This document shows, piece after piece, positions 47,324-56,022 of a DNA stretch of 64,000 bases (position 1 is its first letter; every line of letters starts with the position of its first letter). This DNA comes from Brumimicrobium sp964585545. Lineage in GTDB: Bacteria > Bacteroidota > Bacteroidia > Flavobacteriales_D > Crocinitomicaceae. The stretch spans positions 168,154-232,153 of the forward strand of contig CAZPDT010000003.1 of assembly GCA_964585545.1 (NCBI GenBank), written 5' to 3'. The notes below the pieces were generated by a model, which saw nothing but the letters and a program-made list of their open reading frames with translations, was not told the origin of the DNA and did not search any database. The translations under genes were made by a program, and so were the position numbers.

Positions 47324-47920
47324 ATGAAATTTAATAGCAAACATTTATCAATGAAACTTCTTTCATTAATCTGTATCGTCACACTTCTATTATCAACCAG
47401 TTGTAATTCTAACGAGGATGAATCTTCTGAAACGACTCTAAACGTCCAAGAACAAGACAATCAAGAAGTGAAAACACCGGATAATACTTTTGAAAGATTT
47501 AAGAAAGGGGAAAAGAGATTCGTTGTTATACGCAGTTTCAACTTTATGAATATTCTGGCTTACAAGGAACTAAATGATAGGATGTATGGAAAAGTAATAT
47601 TTGACACAAAAACAGATGTTATTGAAGTCAGAACATCTAATAAAAATGGTGTAGATTCTAACTCCCAATATAAAATTATAGAATTAGTTAACTCGGATAA
47701 CACCTATGAAGAATACAAAATAAGTTCGTTAGAAAGTAATAATCCTGAGACTATGGTATTAGTAGATAACGCGGTAATTTTTGGTCGATACCCAGCCAAA
47801 TTAAAAAGTAATGGATGGATTATGTATTATGATATTGATTTTAAATATGCGAATCAAGTTTACGAAGATCTAGATCATTATTTTGATCAAATCGAAGATA
47901 TATCATTTGAAGTAAAATAG
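47324..47920 (+). CDS. Uncharacterised lipoprotein
   Basis: A 198-aa lipoprotein. The ATG at 47324 or, more likely for a signal peptide, the internal ATG at 47351 (MKLLSLICIVTLLLSTSC) starts it; the lipobox Cys is followed by NSNEDES. The mature part is acidic with beta-rich sections (RFVVIRSFNFMNILAYKE). No family recognised. It is in a same-strand run with 47945. Confidence 0.65.
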   Translation: MKFNSKHLSMKLLSLICIVTLLLSTSCNSNEDESSETTLNVQEQDNQEVKTPDNTFERFKKGEKRFVVIRSFNFMNILAYKELNDRMYGKVIFDTKTDVIEVRTSNKNGVDSNSQYKIIELVNSDNTYEEYKISSLESNNPETMVLVDNAVIFGRYPAKLKSNGWIMYYDIDFKYANQVYEDLDHYFDQIEDISFEVK

Positions 47921-47944
47921 TAAATACAAATAACTTAAAAGATT

Positions 47945-48634
47945 ATGAAATCTCCATATAACAATAAATTTGATAAACAGCTTATAGGAATAGCGGATCT
48001 TAAATGGCGCCCATGGATTGGTGTAAAATTTGAAAATTCAGCCAATCGAATATTGGTGATTGGAGAGAGCCATTATCAAGGTACAAGTGAAGATTCTATT
48101 AGAAAACATAAGAACCCTGATTTTACAAGAATAGTTGTTGATGAGTTAGCAATAAAATACTTAACAAATGACAAAAGGAGAGCAACTTTATTTCGTAATT
48201 TGAATTTTGCTTTAGTAGGCTTGTCATCAAGAGTAAAGTCTACAAGAGAAAAATTATGGAGTGAATTAGCTTTTTACAATTTCATTCAAGAACCTATGAA
48301 AAATAATAAGACTCGACCTTCAAAGGAGCAAATAAATCAAGGATGGGAAGTTTTTATTGAGCTAGTTAAAATTATACAACCTAAAAAAGTTCTGTTTATT
48401 GGTTCTAAAGTAGCAGAAGATTATTACAAAATACTCAAAGAGTTGAATATTGAATTTGAAAAAATAAAGGTTATAAAATCAATATCTTCACGTCAAAAGC
48501 ATAGATACTTTAAGTTGAATATTAATAATAAAGAAATAGAGGTAAATTTCATAAAACATACAAGTAGCTTTTTTAGTTGGAAAAAATGGAATAAACACTT
48601 TAGCGAAATAAATTTTATTGAATTTAAACATTGA
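47945..48634 (+). CDS. Uracil-DNA-glycosylase-fold-like protein
   Basis: A 229-aa cytoplasmic protein. The layout recalls UDG-superfamily members: ANRILVIGESHYQGTSEDS near the N-terminus (motif-1-like strand-loop), a helical middle, then WEVFIELVKIIQPKKVLFIGSK (core strand) and a late segment with VNFIKHTSSFFSW, in the place of the second active-site motif. The catalytic residues cannot be assigned with certainty, so it could be a catalytically inactive UDG-fold protein. No neighbour gives a function. Confidence 0.6.
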   Translation: MKSPYNNKFDKQLIGIADLKWRPWIGVKFENSANRILVIGESHYQGTSEDSIRKHKNPDFTRIVVDELAIKYLTNDKRRATLFRNLNFALVGLSSRVKSTREKLWSELAFYNFIQEPMKNNKTRPSKEQINQGWEVFIELVKIIQPKKVLFIGSKVAEDYYKILKELNIEFEKIKVIKSISSRQKHRYFKLNINNKEIEVNFIKHTSSFFSWKKWNKHFSEINFIEFKH

Positions 48635-48641
48635 ATTCATT

Positions 48642-49226
48642 ATGAAGAAATTTTTAATAACAACCATTCTATTATCATTTGTCACTTACTATTCAAATAG
48701 TCAAGACTTGAATAATATCATTAAGGAAATTGACTCAACATTTACTATCAACTCTAAAGCCATTAACCCGAATATAATTAAAGATTTTGCAGGTTCAATA
48801 GCCGACAGATATCCTGCGATATTCTCCATAGATGTTTTAAATAGTAATAATTCAAATAAATATTCAAGTTATCCATGTGAAAAGGTGAATAATGGAACAG
48901 GGATTATTTGTTCAGATGAGGATAACCAATTTTTATCTCTTATCGAATATAAATGGTTAGGCCAACTTAAAAATGGAGTTCATGTAGTATTTTTTTCTGA
49001 AAACGGAGGTGGCTCTTTTACTCTATTTCGTCTACTTTGTTTTAGATTTGAAGAAGCAACATATTTAGATGGATTTCAAGAACTCCCACAGATTAGAATG
49101 AATTTAATAAGAGATATGTGTCTTAGATCGAGTGAAGTAACTCTTCTAAAGAAGAAGAATGAAATCATTGTGCATAAATCTTGTGATGATGATAAAACTC
49201 TTATATTTGATTTAAGTGGTTTCTAG
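48642..49226 (+). CDS. Uncharacterised secreted protein
   Basis: A 194-aa exported protein, taken from the ATG at 48642 (MKKFLITTILLSFVTYYSNS). The 5' part of the longer ORF overlaps the end of the UDG-like gene. The mature protein contains Cys-bearing segments (YPCEKVNNGTGIICSDEDNQ; LFRLLCFRFEE) and ends KSCDDDKTLIFDLSGF. No family recognised. Last gene of the accessory run. Confidence 0.65.
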   Translation: MKKFLITTILLSFVTYYSNSQDLNNIIKEIDSTFTINSKAINPNIIKDFAGSIADRYPAIFSIDVLNSNNSNKYSSYPCEKVNNGTGIICSDEDNQFLSLIEYKWLGQLKNGVHVVFFSENGGGSFTLFRLLCFRFEEATYLDGFQELPQIRMNLIRDMCLRSSEVTLLKKKNEIIVHKSCDDDKTLIFDLSGF

Positions 49227-49392
49227 TCCTCCCTATTTAAGAATATAATATTATAATTGCTTATACTTTACATCTTGAATCAGAATATTCAGGTTAAGAG
49301 CAAAATGAAATTACAATAGTTAAGTTTAATGATATTCTTCAGTTTTTCATTTTTTATTTACCTCTCTCCAAATTTTATTGTGTAAGTTGTAT

Positions 49393-49400
49393 TAAATTTG
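49393..49400 (+). promoter_or_regulatory. -7 element upstream of the DUF2269-like gene
   Basis: TAAATTTG followed by TGG matches TAnnTTTG. It lies 83 bases before the ATG at 49484. Confidence 0.45.
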
Positions 49401-49483
49401 TGGCAACTAAAATCGTTTCGTTTCCCGCTTAATGCTGGTTTTTATTGCATAAAATGAGGATACTGCGATATTTTGCTATCAAG

Positions 49484-49963
49484 ATGTATATTCTGTATCA
49501 AATATTGGTTTTTATTCATGTCATTTCCGCTATTCTCGGATTGGGACCTGGATTTGTTATGATTTATATTGTTACCAAAGCAACCAACATGACCGAATTA
49601 AGACATGCTTATGTTATCCGCAATAGAGTACATGTTTTTGTTATGGTTGGCGGAACATTACTTTTGCTCACTGGCTTGGCAATGGGACTGATTAATAATT
49701 ATTTGTTCCATTTTGGCTGGTATGTGGTAAGTTTATTTTTATTCCTTGTTGCTCTTTGTTTTGGCCCAATTATTTTATCGCCAAGATCAAAACCGATAAA
49801 GAAACTTCTAAAGGAATACAAAGGAGAAGAGATTCCACAAGAATATTACCGTTTAGCCAAAGACCTGTTCTTCTATGAGCGAATGGAAAATGTTCTCTTT
49901 ATCATCATCATAGGGTTTATGATTTGGAAACCTATGTTTCTCAACGCCCTTATCTTCTGGTAA
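49484..49963 (+). CDS. DUF2269-like membrane protein
   Basis: A 159-aa four-helix membrane protein starting MYILYQILVFIHVISA; upstream in-frame starts (ATG at 49454, TTG at 49445) are possible. Segments: SAILGLGPGFVMIYIV, HVFVMVGGTLLLLTGLAMG, WYVVSLFLFLVALCFGPI and VLFIIIIGFMIW. The N-terminal His in helix 1 (VFIHVISAILGLGPG) is family-typical. Function unknown. Confidence 0.75.
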   Translation: MYILYQILVFIHVISAILGLGPGFVMIYIVTKATNMTELRHAYVIRNRVHVFVMVGGTLLLLTGLAMGLINNYLFHFGWYVVSLFLFLVALCFGPIILSPRSKPIKKLLKEYKGEEIPQEYYRLAKDLFFYERMENVLFIIIIGFMIWKPMFLNALIFW

Positions 49964-50273
49964 GTAGGATTCACTGAAAAACATCAAATTTTATTCTTAC
50001 CAGTACTTAAAGAATATTTTTCAGTTAACCCTAAGTATAACACCACTTATTGAGATAAATCCTTCTCACTCAATTTGATTTAACCCGCTTTATTCACCGC
50101 ATTATTCCATACTAGAGTTTAACACTTTTATAATCAGTTATTTACTCTCTTTTTAAAAGTAATAAATCAACCCCAAATTTAGGTATCGATTATTTAATGC
50201 TTGGATTCTTTTGATTTTATATTTCGCTTGTAATCACCTTATATAGAATGCTATTATCAGGTAATTACGAATC
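49964..50273. other. Intergenic region with a nested hairpin
   Basis: A 310-base region between convergent genes. A long hairpin (ACTGAAAAA at 49973, TTTTTCAGT ending 50025) encloses a second perfect one (ATTCTT / AAGAAT), which may end transcription of the DUF2269-like gene. After it, AACCCGCTTTATTCACCGCA near 50086 is another member of the TTAACCCG motif family. Confidence 0.6.
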
Positions 50274-51380
50274 TCATCTAAAATCAAAAATAATCTCATG
50301 ACTAAAACGGGTTAGAACAGCCAACAAATGATCGATGTCTTCTTCCGTATTATAAAAATGTGGACTTACGCGTATTAATCCATTTCTCCATGTAGTAAAG
50401 ATATTATTTTGCAATAGCATTTCATGTATTTCTTGCTTGGCAAAAAAGCAAAGAATAGTGGATAAATGACTTGCATCTGTACCTCCACAAACCTTGAATT
50501 GAGTTTCAGCTAATCCTTTAGCCAATCGGGAAATGAGTGTTTTATTGTGCTCTCTAATTTTTGGAATTCCTGTTTTTATTCTTTCTTCTACAGCCTTTTC
50601 CAGCTGCAGTAATCCCAAAGGATTCAAATGTCCGGGTTCATAACTCTTAATCGATGGTGAATAATTTAGTCCTTTTCCGTCAACGGTCATACTTCCATAT
50701 CCTGCGGATCGCGGAGAAAAACGCTTTATAAAGTCCTCTTTAATCGCCATGACTGCAGAGCCAGGCCCACCATTTAACCATTTATATGAACTTGAAATCA
50801 GTACGTCTACATCCAGTGCATTAAAATCCAATTCTACCGCAGAAAAACTTTGAGTCGCATCTAAAATAAAGACAATGCCTTGTTCTCGGCAGTATTTCCC
50901 CAACGCTTCAATATCTATAGTAAATCCGGTTAAATATTGAACATGGCTAATCGCTATAGCTTCAATTTTTTCACGTTGAACAATTTCCATAATATCATCA
51001 AGAGAAATCAAAAAACCTTCTCTGTTTTCAACATAATGCACTTCAAAACCTCCCAATTCAAAAGGCAAGTTTAATGAAGGATAATCTTCTTTATAGAGCA
51101 AGACCTTCTTCACTTTGGAACGTAAATTTCCTGCAATTGATTGAATAGAATAAGAAAAGTTGGGAGTAAATGCTATTTGATTGGATTGTCCTTTGAGCAA
51201 ACCCGCAACTTTCTCTCGTAAAACAGGCAAATTCTTCCCCATCCAATCTATAAAAGTCGCTGCGGCATTTGTAGTTGTTCCCTTTTGAAACTGCTGTGCA
51301 GCAACTACCGATTCAGGAGACACCAATCCTACAGCTGCTGTATTAAGATACGTTATTTCATTTGACCTTTCTAAATTCAT
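50274..51380 (-). CDS. Class V aminotransferase-fold PLP-dependent enzyme
   Basis: A 368-aa enzyme of the cysteine desulfurase/kynureninase-like class V family. The PLP lysine is in SSSYKWLNGGPGSAVM near 195; HVQYLTGFTIDIEALG and VFILDATQSFSAVELDF (Asp for PLP N1) are also present. A desulfurase role would need an active-site Cys loop that I cannot identify. The N-terminal NTAAVGLVSPESVVAA fits the family. Substrate unknown; its upstream neighbours are repeats. Confidence 0.86.
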   Translation of the reverse strand: MNLERSNEITYLNTAAVGLVSPESVVAAQQFQKGTTTNAAATFIDWMGKNLPVLREKVAGLLKGQSNQIAFTPNFSYSIQSIAGNLRSKVKKVLLYKEDYPSLNLPFELGGFEVHYVENREGFLISLDDIMEIVQREKIEAIAISHVQYLTGFTIDIEALGKYCREQGIVFILDATQSFSAVELDFNALDVDVLISSSYKWLNGGPGSAVMAIKEDFIKRFSPRSAGYGSMTVDGKGLNYSPSIKSYEPGHLNPLGLLQLEKAVEERIKTGIPKIREHNKTLISRLAKGLAETQFKVCGGTDASHLSTILCFFAKQEIHEMLLQNNIFTTWRNGLIRVSPHFYNTEEDIDHLLAVLTRFSHEIIFDFR

Positions 51381-51457
51381 TTCATCAGATTTTGTACTGA
51401 CTTAAAAGTAATAAAATTTAGCGCACTGAAGGTTGTGTACAAACAATATAAAAGTGC

Positions 51458-51582
51458 TTAATTCAAGACAAAGATCTTTTGGAACATATAATCGCTAACT
51501 TTTACGCTTAGCATACTCAAAGGAGTATTTTGTCATGATTTTTAGTCAAAAATACACGCCAAAATGGATTCGTCCTTCGATA
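51458..51582 (-). repeat. Dispersed repeat family B, copy 2
   Basis: Reverse complement matches 40881-41005: ATCGAAGGACGAATCC, GTGTATTTTTGACTAAAAAT, CATGACAAAATACTCCTTTG and TATATGTTCCAAAAGATC. The outer 35 bases also resemble the beginning of each 333-bp unit that follows (CAAAGGCCTTTAGG, ACATATAATAG). Confidence 0.75.
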
Positions 51583-51746
51583 TTAACCCCGAATTTCAGA
51601 ACAAAGGCCTTTAGGTACATATAATAGAAAAAGCCTTTTAAAAACAGAAAAGGTTATTGAATTGGTTTAAACGTTTATTAACCGTTATAAACGTTTATTC
51701 GTAAATCACTATAAACCAATGTGTAACCAAAGTATTTATTGGCGAA

Positions 51747-51920
51747 ATGGGAAAAAATCATCCATTTTACCAAAACCCTATGCAGCATATTTCTTCCCAC
51801 CAAAACAAAAATACATCATTTCATTCCGATGAGTTTAACAATGAGAAATCTCTTTCTTTAAATGCTCCTATTTCTTATAAACCTAACAACATTCCAATAC
51901 AAAGGTGGGTTACGTCTTAA
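51747..51920 (+). CDS. Candidate small ORF, copy 1 (57 aa)
   Basis: ATG to TAA, 57 residues: begins MGKNHPFYQNPMQHISSHQN and ends PNNIPIQRWVTS. It is hydrophilic and rich in His, Asn and Ser, with no signal peptide or membrane helix. No family recognised. There is no clear ribosome binding site. Its stop TAA coincides with the first bases of the next 333-bp unit. Evidence for coding: the paralogue in the next unit keeps the frame, and CAA/CAG and AGG/CGG differences are synonymous. Confidence 0.45.
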   Translation: MGKNHPFYQNPMQHISSHQNKNTSFHSDEFNNEKSLSLNAPISYKPNNIPIQRWVTS

Positions 51921-52079
51921 CCCGAATTCCAAAGCAAAGGCCTTTAGGAACATATAATAGAAAAAGACTTTTAAAAACAGAAAAGGTTATTGAATTGGTT
52001 TAAACGTTTATTAACCGTTATAAACGTTTATTCGTAAATCACTATAAACCAATGTGTAACCAAAGTATTTATTGGCGAA

Positions 52080-52253
52080 ATGGGAAAAAATCATCCATTT
52101 TACCAAAACCCTATGCAGCATATTTCTTCCCACCAAAACAAAAATACATCATTTCATTCCGATGAGTTTAACGATGAGAAATCTCTTTCTTTAAATGCTC
52201 CTATTTCTTATAAACCTATCCGCATTCCAATACAGCGGTCGGTTACGTCCTGA
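52080..52253 (+). CDS. Candidate small ORF, copy 2 (57 aa)
   Basis: ATG to TGA, 57 residues, same N-terminal part as copy 1 and ending PIRIPIQRSVTS. Relative to copy 1 the differences are N32D, N47I, N48R and W54S, with synonymous changes at Q52, R53 and S57 and a TAA/TGA exchange of stop. It lies 151 bases upstream of the FMN-binding glutamate-synthase gene. No function assigned; a small gene, a precursor peptide or a chance ORF in a duplicated element are all possible. Confidence 0.45.
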   Translation: MGKNHPFYQNPMQHISSHQNKNTSFHSDEFNDEKSLSLNAPISYKPIRIPIQRSVTS

Positions 52254-52404
52254 AATAAATTTAATGGCCGGGGAATGCGCAGACACATAAAGTGAAGTAG
52301 TAATGAATAAGCACGCTAATTTTTGTTAAATACCTTGATGAAGAAAAAGTTTATTAGGAAATTGTAACTTACAATTTAATTCTAGAATTTATAAACACCA
52401 TCAA

Positions 52405-53904
52405 ATGAGAAATTTATTTTATGCTATCGGTATTCCATTGGTAATTTTATTTTTAATACTTGGTTATTTTTACCCTGGTGCTTATTGGGTATTTATAGTC
52501 CTCGGTCCATTATTTCTTATTGGTATATATGATGTTGTTCAAAAAAAGCACACCATACTGCGCAACTTCCCTATTCTAGGTCATATTAGGTTTATGTTTG
52601 AATTTATTGCTCCGGAAATAAAGCAGTATTTTGTAGAACGAGAAGAAGATGGAAGACCCATTCCTCGCAATGAACGAAATGTAATATATCAACGGGCTAA
52701 AAGTGTTGATGACACGCATCCTTTTGGAACGCAACTAGACATCAATAATGGAAGTTATGAAGGGTTAAGGCACAGCATATATCCAGCACCTCTCTTAAAA
52801 GAAGAGCCCCGTGTATTATTTGGTGGGAAGGAATGTAAAAAACCCTATTCAGCATCCATTTATAATATTTCGGCAATGAGTTTTGGTGCGTTGAGCGGAA
52901 ACGCTATAAGAGCCTTAAATAGAGGTGCAAAAGTTGGCGGATTTTATCACAACACTGGAGAAGGAAGCTTGTCCAAATACCATATTATGGAAGGTGGCGA
53001 TATCGTATGGCAAATTGGTACAGGTTATTTTGGATGCAGAACAAAAGAAGGGAATTTTAGTGAAGAGAAGTTCAAAGAAAATGCCATTAGAGATCAGGTA
53101 AAAATGATTGAGTTAAAAATATCTCAGGGTGCTAAACCAGGGCATGGCGGTGTTTTGCCTGCAGCAAAAAATTCTCCAGAAATTGCTGAAGCAAGGGGGA
53201 TTGAACCGCACACTGTAGTTATTTCCCCTCCTGGACATACCGCTTTTAGTGATGCTAAAGGGCTATTGCATTTCATTAAAAAATTAAGGGACTTGTCTGG
53301 AGGAAAGCCTGTAGGATTTAAATTGTGTATTGGTAAACCCGAAGAATTTACGAATATTTGTAAAGAGATGAAAGAAACGGGAATCATGCCGGATTTTATC
53401 ACTGTGGATGGAGCTGAAGGAGGCACTGGAGCTTCTCCAATTGAGTTTACAGATAGTGTAGGCATTCCTATTGAACCTGCATTACATTTTGTTGATCAAA
53501 CATTAAAAAACTTTAATCTTAGAAAAGAAATGCGTTTGATTGCAAGTGGAAAAGTATACACTGGAATGGGGTTGCTCAAGATGTTTGCAATGGGTGCAGA
53601 TACTTGCAACGCAGCACGAGGATTTATGATGAGTATAGGCTGCATTCAAGCCATACGATGCAACACCAATAAATGTCCAACAGGGATTACCACGCAAGAC
53701 CCTAAATTAACAAAGGGATTGGTTGTAGATGAAAAATATAAACGTTGTGCCAATTTTCACAAACATACCGTAGAAGCTGCTCTAGAGTTAATGGCTGGTT
53801 GTGGTTTAAGCAGCTTGGATGAAATAGACAATAAAATATTCATTAGAAACGATGAATTTTACAACTATAAGAAAAAATATTTTTCAAAGAGCGCAGATTT
53901 CTAA
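52405..53904 (+). CDS. FMN-binding glutamate synthase family protein
   Basis: A 499-aa protein with two N-terminal membrane segments (LFYAIGIPLVILFLILGYF and YWVFIVLGPLFLIGIYDVV) and a glutamate-synthase-like TIM barrel. Marks: ISAMSFGALSGNAIRALNRG, FYHNTGEGSLSKYHIMEGG, GAKPGHGGVLPAAKNSPEIA, DGAEGGTGASPIEFTDSVG and CIQAIRCNTNKCPTGITTQD with cysteines placed like the Fe-S cluster of glutamate synthases. It lacks the glutamine amidotransferase domain, so its donor and true reaction are unknown. Such proteins are frequent in Bacteroidota. Confidence 0.88.
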   Translation: MRNLFYAIGIPLVILFLILGYFYPGAYWVFIVLGPLFLIGIYDVVQKKHTILRNFPILGHIRFMFEFIAPEIKQYFVEREEDGRPIPRNERNVIYQRAKSVDDTHPFGTQLDINNGSYEGLRHSIYPAPLLKEEPRVLFGGKECKKPYSASIYNISAMSFGALSGNAIRALNRGAKVGGFYHNTGEGSLSKYHIMEGGDIVWQIGTGYFGCRTKEGNFSEEKFKENAIRDQVKMIELKISQGAKPGHGGVLPAAKNSPEIAEARGIEPHTVVISPPGHTAFSDAKGLLHFIKKLRDLSGGKPVGFKLCIGKPEEFTNICKEMKETGIMPDFITVDGAEGGTGASPIEFTDSVGIPIEPALHFVDQTLKNFNLRKEMRLIASGKVYTGMGLLKMFAMGADTCNAARGFMMSIGCIQAIRCNTNKCPTGITTQDPKLTKGLVVDEKYKRCANFHKHTVEAALELMAGCGLSSLDEIDNKIFIRNDEFYNYKKKYFSKSADF

Positions 53905-53932
53905 AAATGATGGTTTGGATTCAAGATAGATT

Positions 53933-54733
53933 TTATGGTATACCGTCTATAATAAGTTTAGCCACCCCTTCTGGATCAATCCACATGGGAACGTGTCCCC
54001 ATTTTTTTGGTTCTTTCCATTGAGTTTGAGCAGGTAATGCATCTGAATATTGAGAACGTTTGGTCAAAAGATAATCACGTTTCCCAAAAGCAACAGTCAC
54101 AGGGATATTGATTGACTTTCCGCCATGAAAGGCACCTGGTTGATTTAATGTCTCTTTAAAAGCGGTAGACCTTGTAATATCCTTTGCCACTTGAATAGCA
54201 TCGTCTACAGGCATCTTTCTGCTGCCTCTTGAAATAGGTACCATCAGAAGAAGTTCACGCAATAATGCGGGCTTTAATAAAATACGGGTCACACCAAATG
54301 GAAATATTTTGGCTATAGTATAAGAAGTTAATAAAAACCATTTCACAACGAGCGGAAGATGATCTTTCCATAACCCTCCAGGTGAAATTGCTATAATACT
54401 GCGGGCCATATCATGTTTGGCTGCCTCTAGAGCAATCACTCCACCTAATGAATTGCCTACAATAACTACAGGTTCATCTATTCCAATCGCTTGCAACGTG
54501 TGTTTTAATTCTTCTACCAAATGGGGAATTGTAGGATGAACAGAAGGCGGAAGAGGTGGGGTTTGACCAAAACCAGCAATATCCACAGCAATTACTCTAT
54601 GTGTTTTCGATAGAAAGGGAATTATAGGACGCCATACCTCATGAGACAATCCAATACCATGCAATAAGACAATGGGCTGCCCCTTTCCAAACGCCTCATA
54701 ATGCCACACTTGATGATTTTCTATTTTATGCAC
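53933..54733 (-). CDS. Alpha/beta hydrolase
   Basis: A 266-aa alpha/beta-hydrolase-fold protein. Oxyanion motif LLHGIGLSHE, nucleophile elbow GNSLGGVIAL (Ser), acid in the strand around FGKRDYLLTK, and the catalytic His in KKWGHVPMWI. The first codon appears to be GTG at 54731-54733 in this frame. Substrate unknown (esterase, lipase or C-C hydrolase). It lies 2 bases downstream of the 168-aa gene, so they are probably one operon. Confidence 0.85.
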   Translation of the reverse strand: MHKIENHQVWHYEAFGKGQPIVLLHGIGLSHEVWRPIIPFLSKTHRVIAVDIAGFGQTPPLPPSVHPTIPHLVEELKHTLQAIGIDEPVVIVGNSLGGVIALEAAKHDMARSIIAISPGGLWKDHLPLVVKWFLLTSYTIAKIFPFGVTRILLKPALLRELLLMVPISRGSRKMPVDDAIQVAKDITRSTAFKETLNQPGAFHGGKSINIPVTVAFGKRDYLLTKRSQYSDALPAQTQWKEPKKWGHVPMWIDPEGVAKLIIDGIP

Positions 54734-54735
54734 AT

Positions 54736-55242
54736 TTATTCTCGTTTACTTTCTCCTGATTGTTTTGGCATATATCTCACTGGACCACACTGAGCAAAGC
54801 CTCTATATGAAGTAATCTGAATTTTATAATCTTGAATAAAAAGATTCAATAACTGATTAAATTCTTCCTTCTTTTGTTCTGGAATTTTATCTTCTCCCTT
54901 GAATCCATATAAAAAATAATCTATTGTCCCATTGGCGTTAAAATAAATACGATTAAAACAAAACCTGGGTTGACTCCATACAAAGTCATGATCAGATAAG
55001 AACTTCCCAAAATCCTGAATAAGGCTTACATAAGCAGAATGCATCGCCTCCATTTCTTCTTCTGTTTTAAAAACAGCTTTTGCGGTATCAGAAGGAAAAA
55101 CAGCACTTTTATAAACACTGTCTAAATGTTGTCTTGAAATTCCCCTTTCTTGAGTTTCTGACATGGGGATTGCAAGATGTTGACAAAATGATGGCAAACA
55201 AACAACCAATGTTAAAAATAAAATTAAACTGAATTTTCTCAT
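54736..55242 (-). CDS. Uncharacterised secreted protein
   Basis: A 168-aa exported protein with signal peptide MRKFSLILFLTLVVCLPSFC. The mature part contains helices (EEEMEAMHSAYVSLIQDFGK) and a strand-rich section (FCFNRIYFNANGTIDYFLYG). It ends KQSGESKRE. No family recognised; it is the first gene of a two-gene operon with the hydrolase and has a well-formed promoter. Confidence 0.7.
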   Translation of the reverse strand: MRKFSLILFLTLVVCLPSFCQHLAIPMSETQERGISRQHLDSVYKSAVFPSDTAKAVFKTEEEMEAMHSAYVSLIQDFGKFLSDHDFVWSQPRFCFNRIYFNANGTIDYFLYGFKGEDKIPEQKKEEFNQLLNLFIQDYKIQITSYRGFAQCGPVRYMPKQSGESKRE

Positions 55243-55274
55243 GTATATATTAATTTGAATGCTTTAACAATTTA

Positions 55275-55305
55275 CAAATTTATATTGAAATAAAGAAAGA
55301 AACAA
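55275..55305 (-). promoter_or_regulatory. Bacteroidota promoter of the 168-aa gene and hydrolase
   Basis: Minus strand TTG at 55303-55305, 20 bases, then TAAATTTG at 55275-55282. It sits 32 bases before the ATG at 55242 and drives away from the LemA gene promoter. Confidence 0.6.
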
Positions 55306-55394
55306 TTTAATTCCACAGCGCAAAAGCAACGAATACGTAATTCTCCCATTTGAATTGACAATTAAAAGTTTCTCCAATTCATATAATAAAGTCG

Positions 55395-55402
55395 TATATT
55401 TG
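55395..55402 (+). promoter_or_regulatory. -7 element of the lemA operon
   Basis: TATATTTG followed by AAG fits TAnnTTTG, 26 bases before the ATG at 55429. Confidence 0.5.
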
Positions 55403-55428
55403 AAGATACAAAAAATAAATCCTCTTTG

Positions 55429-56022
55429 ATGCCCTACTTTCTAAACTATATAATTGTTGCTTTAGTTATCGTTCTTATTGTCTTGATGATTACGGTATTC
55501 AATCGGTTTGTGAAAAACAAGAACTTTGTTAAAGATGCATGGAGTAATATTGATGTTGCCTTAAAAAAAAGATATGAACTCGTTCCCAATTTAGTGTCTA
55601 CTGTAAAAGGGTATGCCAAACATGAATCAGATTTATTGGAAAAAGTTGTCAAAGCAAGGAATAGTGCCATGGAGACTACTACAGATCGTCTTTCTGAAAA
55701 AATAATTGCCGAAAATAAATTGTCGCATGGTTTAAGAGATATATTCATTTTAAGTGAAGCCTACCCTAATTTAATGGCCAATCAATCCTTCTTAGATTTG
55801 CAAAAGCAATTGGCTGAAATAGAAGTGACTTTAGAAAGAAGTAGAAGATACTATAATGGTACTGTACGAGAAAATAATATCTATGGAGAAAGTTTTCCTG
55901 GGATATTATTTACCAAGCTATTAAATTATAAGCATTATGAATATTTTACTATTGATGATGTTGTTCGTAACGTTGTAAATGTAGACTTATCAGAAGAACC
56001 TAAAAAACCTAAAAATGAATAA
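55429..56022 (+). CDS. LemA family protein
   Basis: A 197-aa membrane-anchored helical protein starting with ATG at 55429 (MPYFLNYIIVALVIVLIVLM, one N-terminal helix). LemA marks: NRFVKNKNFVKDAWSNIDVA, LKKRYELVPNLVSTVKGYA, HESDLLEKVVKARNSAM, and SRRYYNGTVRENNIYGESFPG. Its function is unknown but it is widely paired with DUF2207 proteins; here its end overlaps the DUF2207 gene by 8 bases. Confidence 0.93.
   Translation: MPYFLNYIIVALVIVLIVLMITVFNRFVKNKNFVKDAWSNIDVALKKRYELVPNLVSTVKGYAKHESDLLEKVVKARNSAMETTTDRLSEKIIAENKLSHGLRDIFILSEAYPNLMANQSFLDLQKQLAEIEVTLERSRRYYNGTVRENNIYGESFPGILFTKLLNYKHYEYFTIDDVVRNVVNVDLSEEPKKPKNE

Larger units (their letters stand above)
51583..52253 (+). repeat. Tandem duplication of a 333-bp unit
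   Basis: Unit 1 runs from about 51583, unit 2 from about 51917; corresponding bases are 333 apart. Positions 51635-51839 are identical to 51968-52172 (205 bases). Differences cluster at the first 50 bases and the last 45 bases of each unit. Each unit contains an inverted repeat (ATTGGTTTA / TAAACCAAT), a doubled AAACGTTTATT and one short ORF. Confidence 0.95.
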
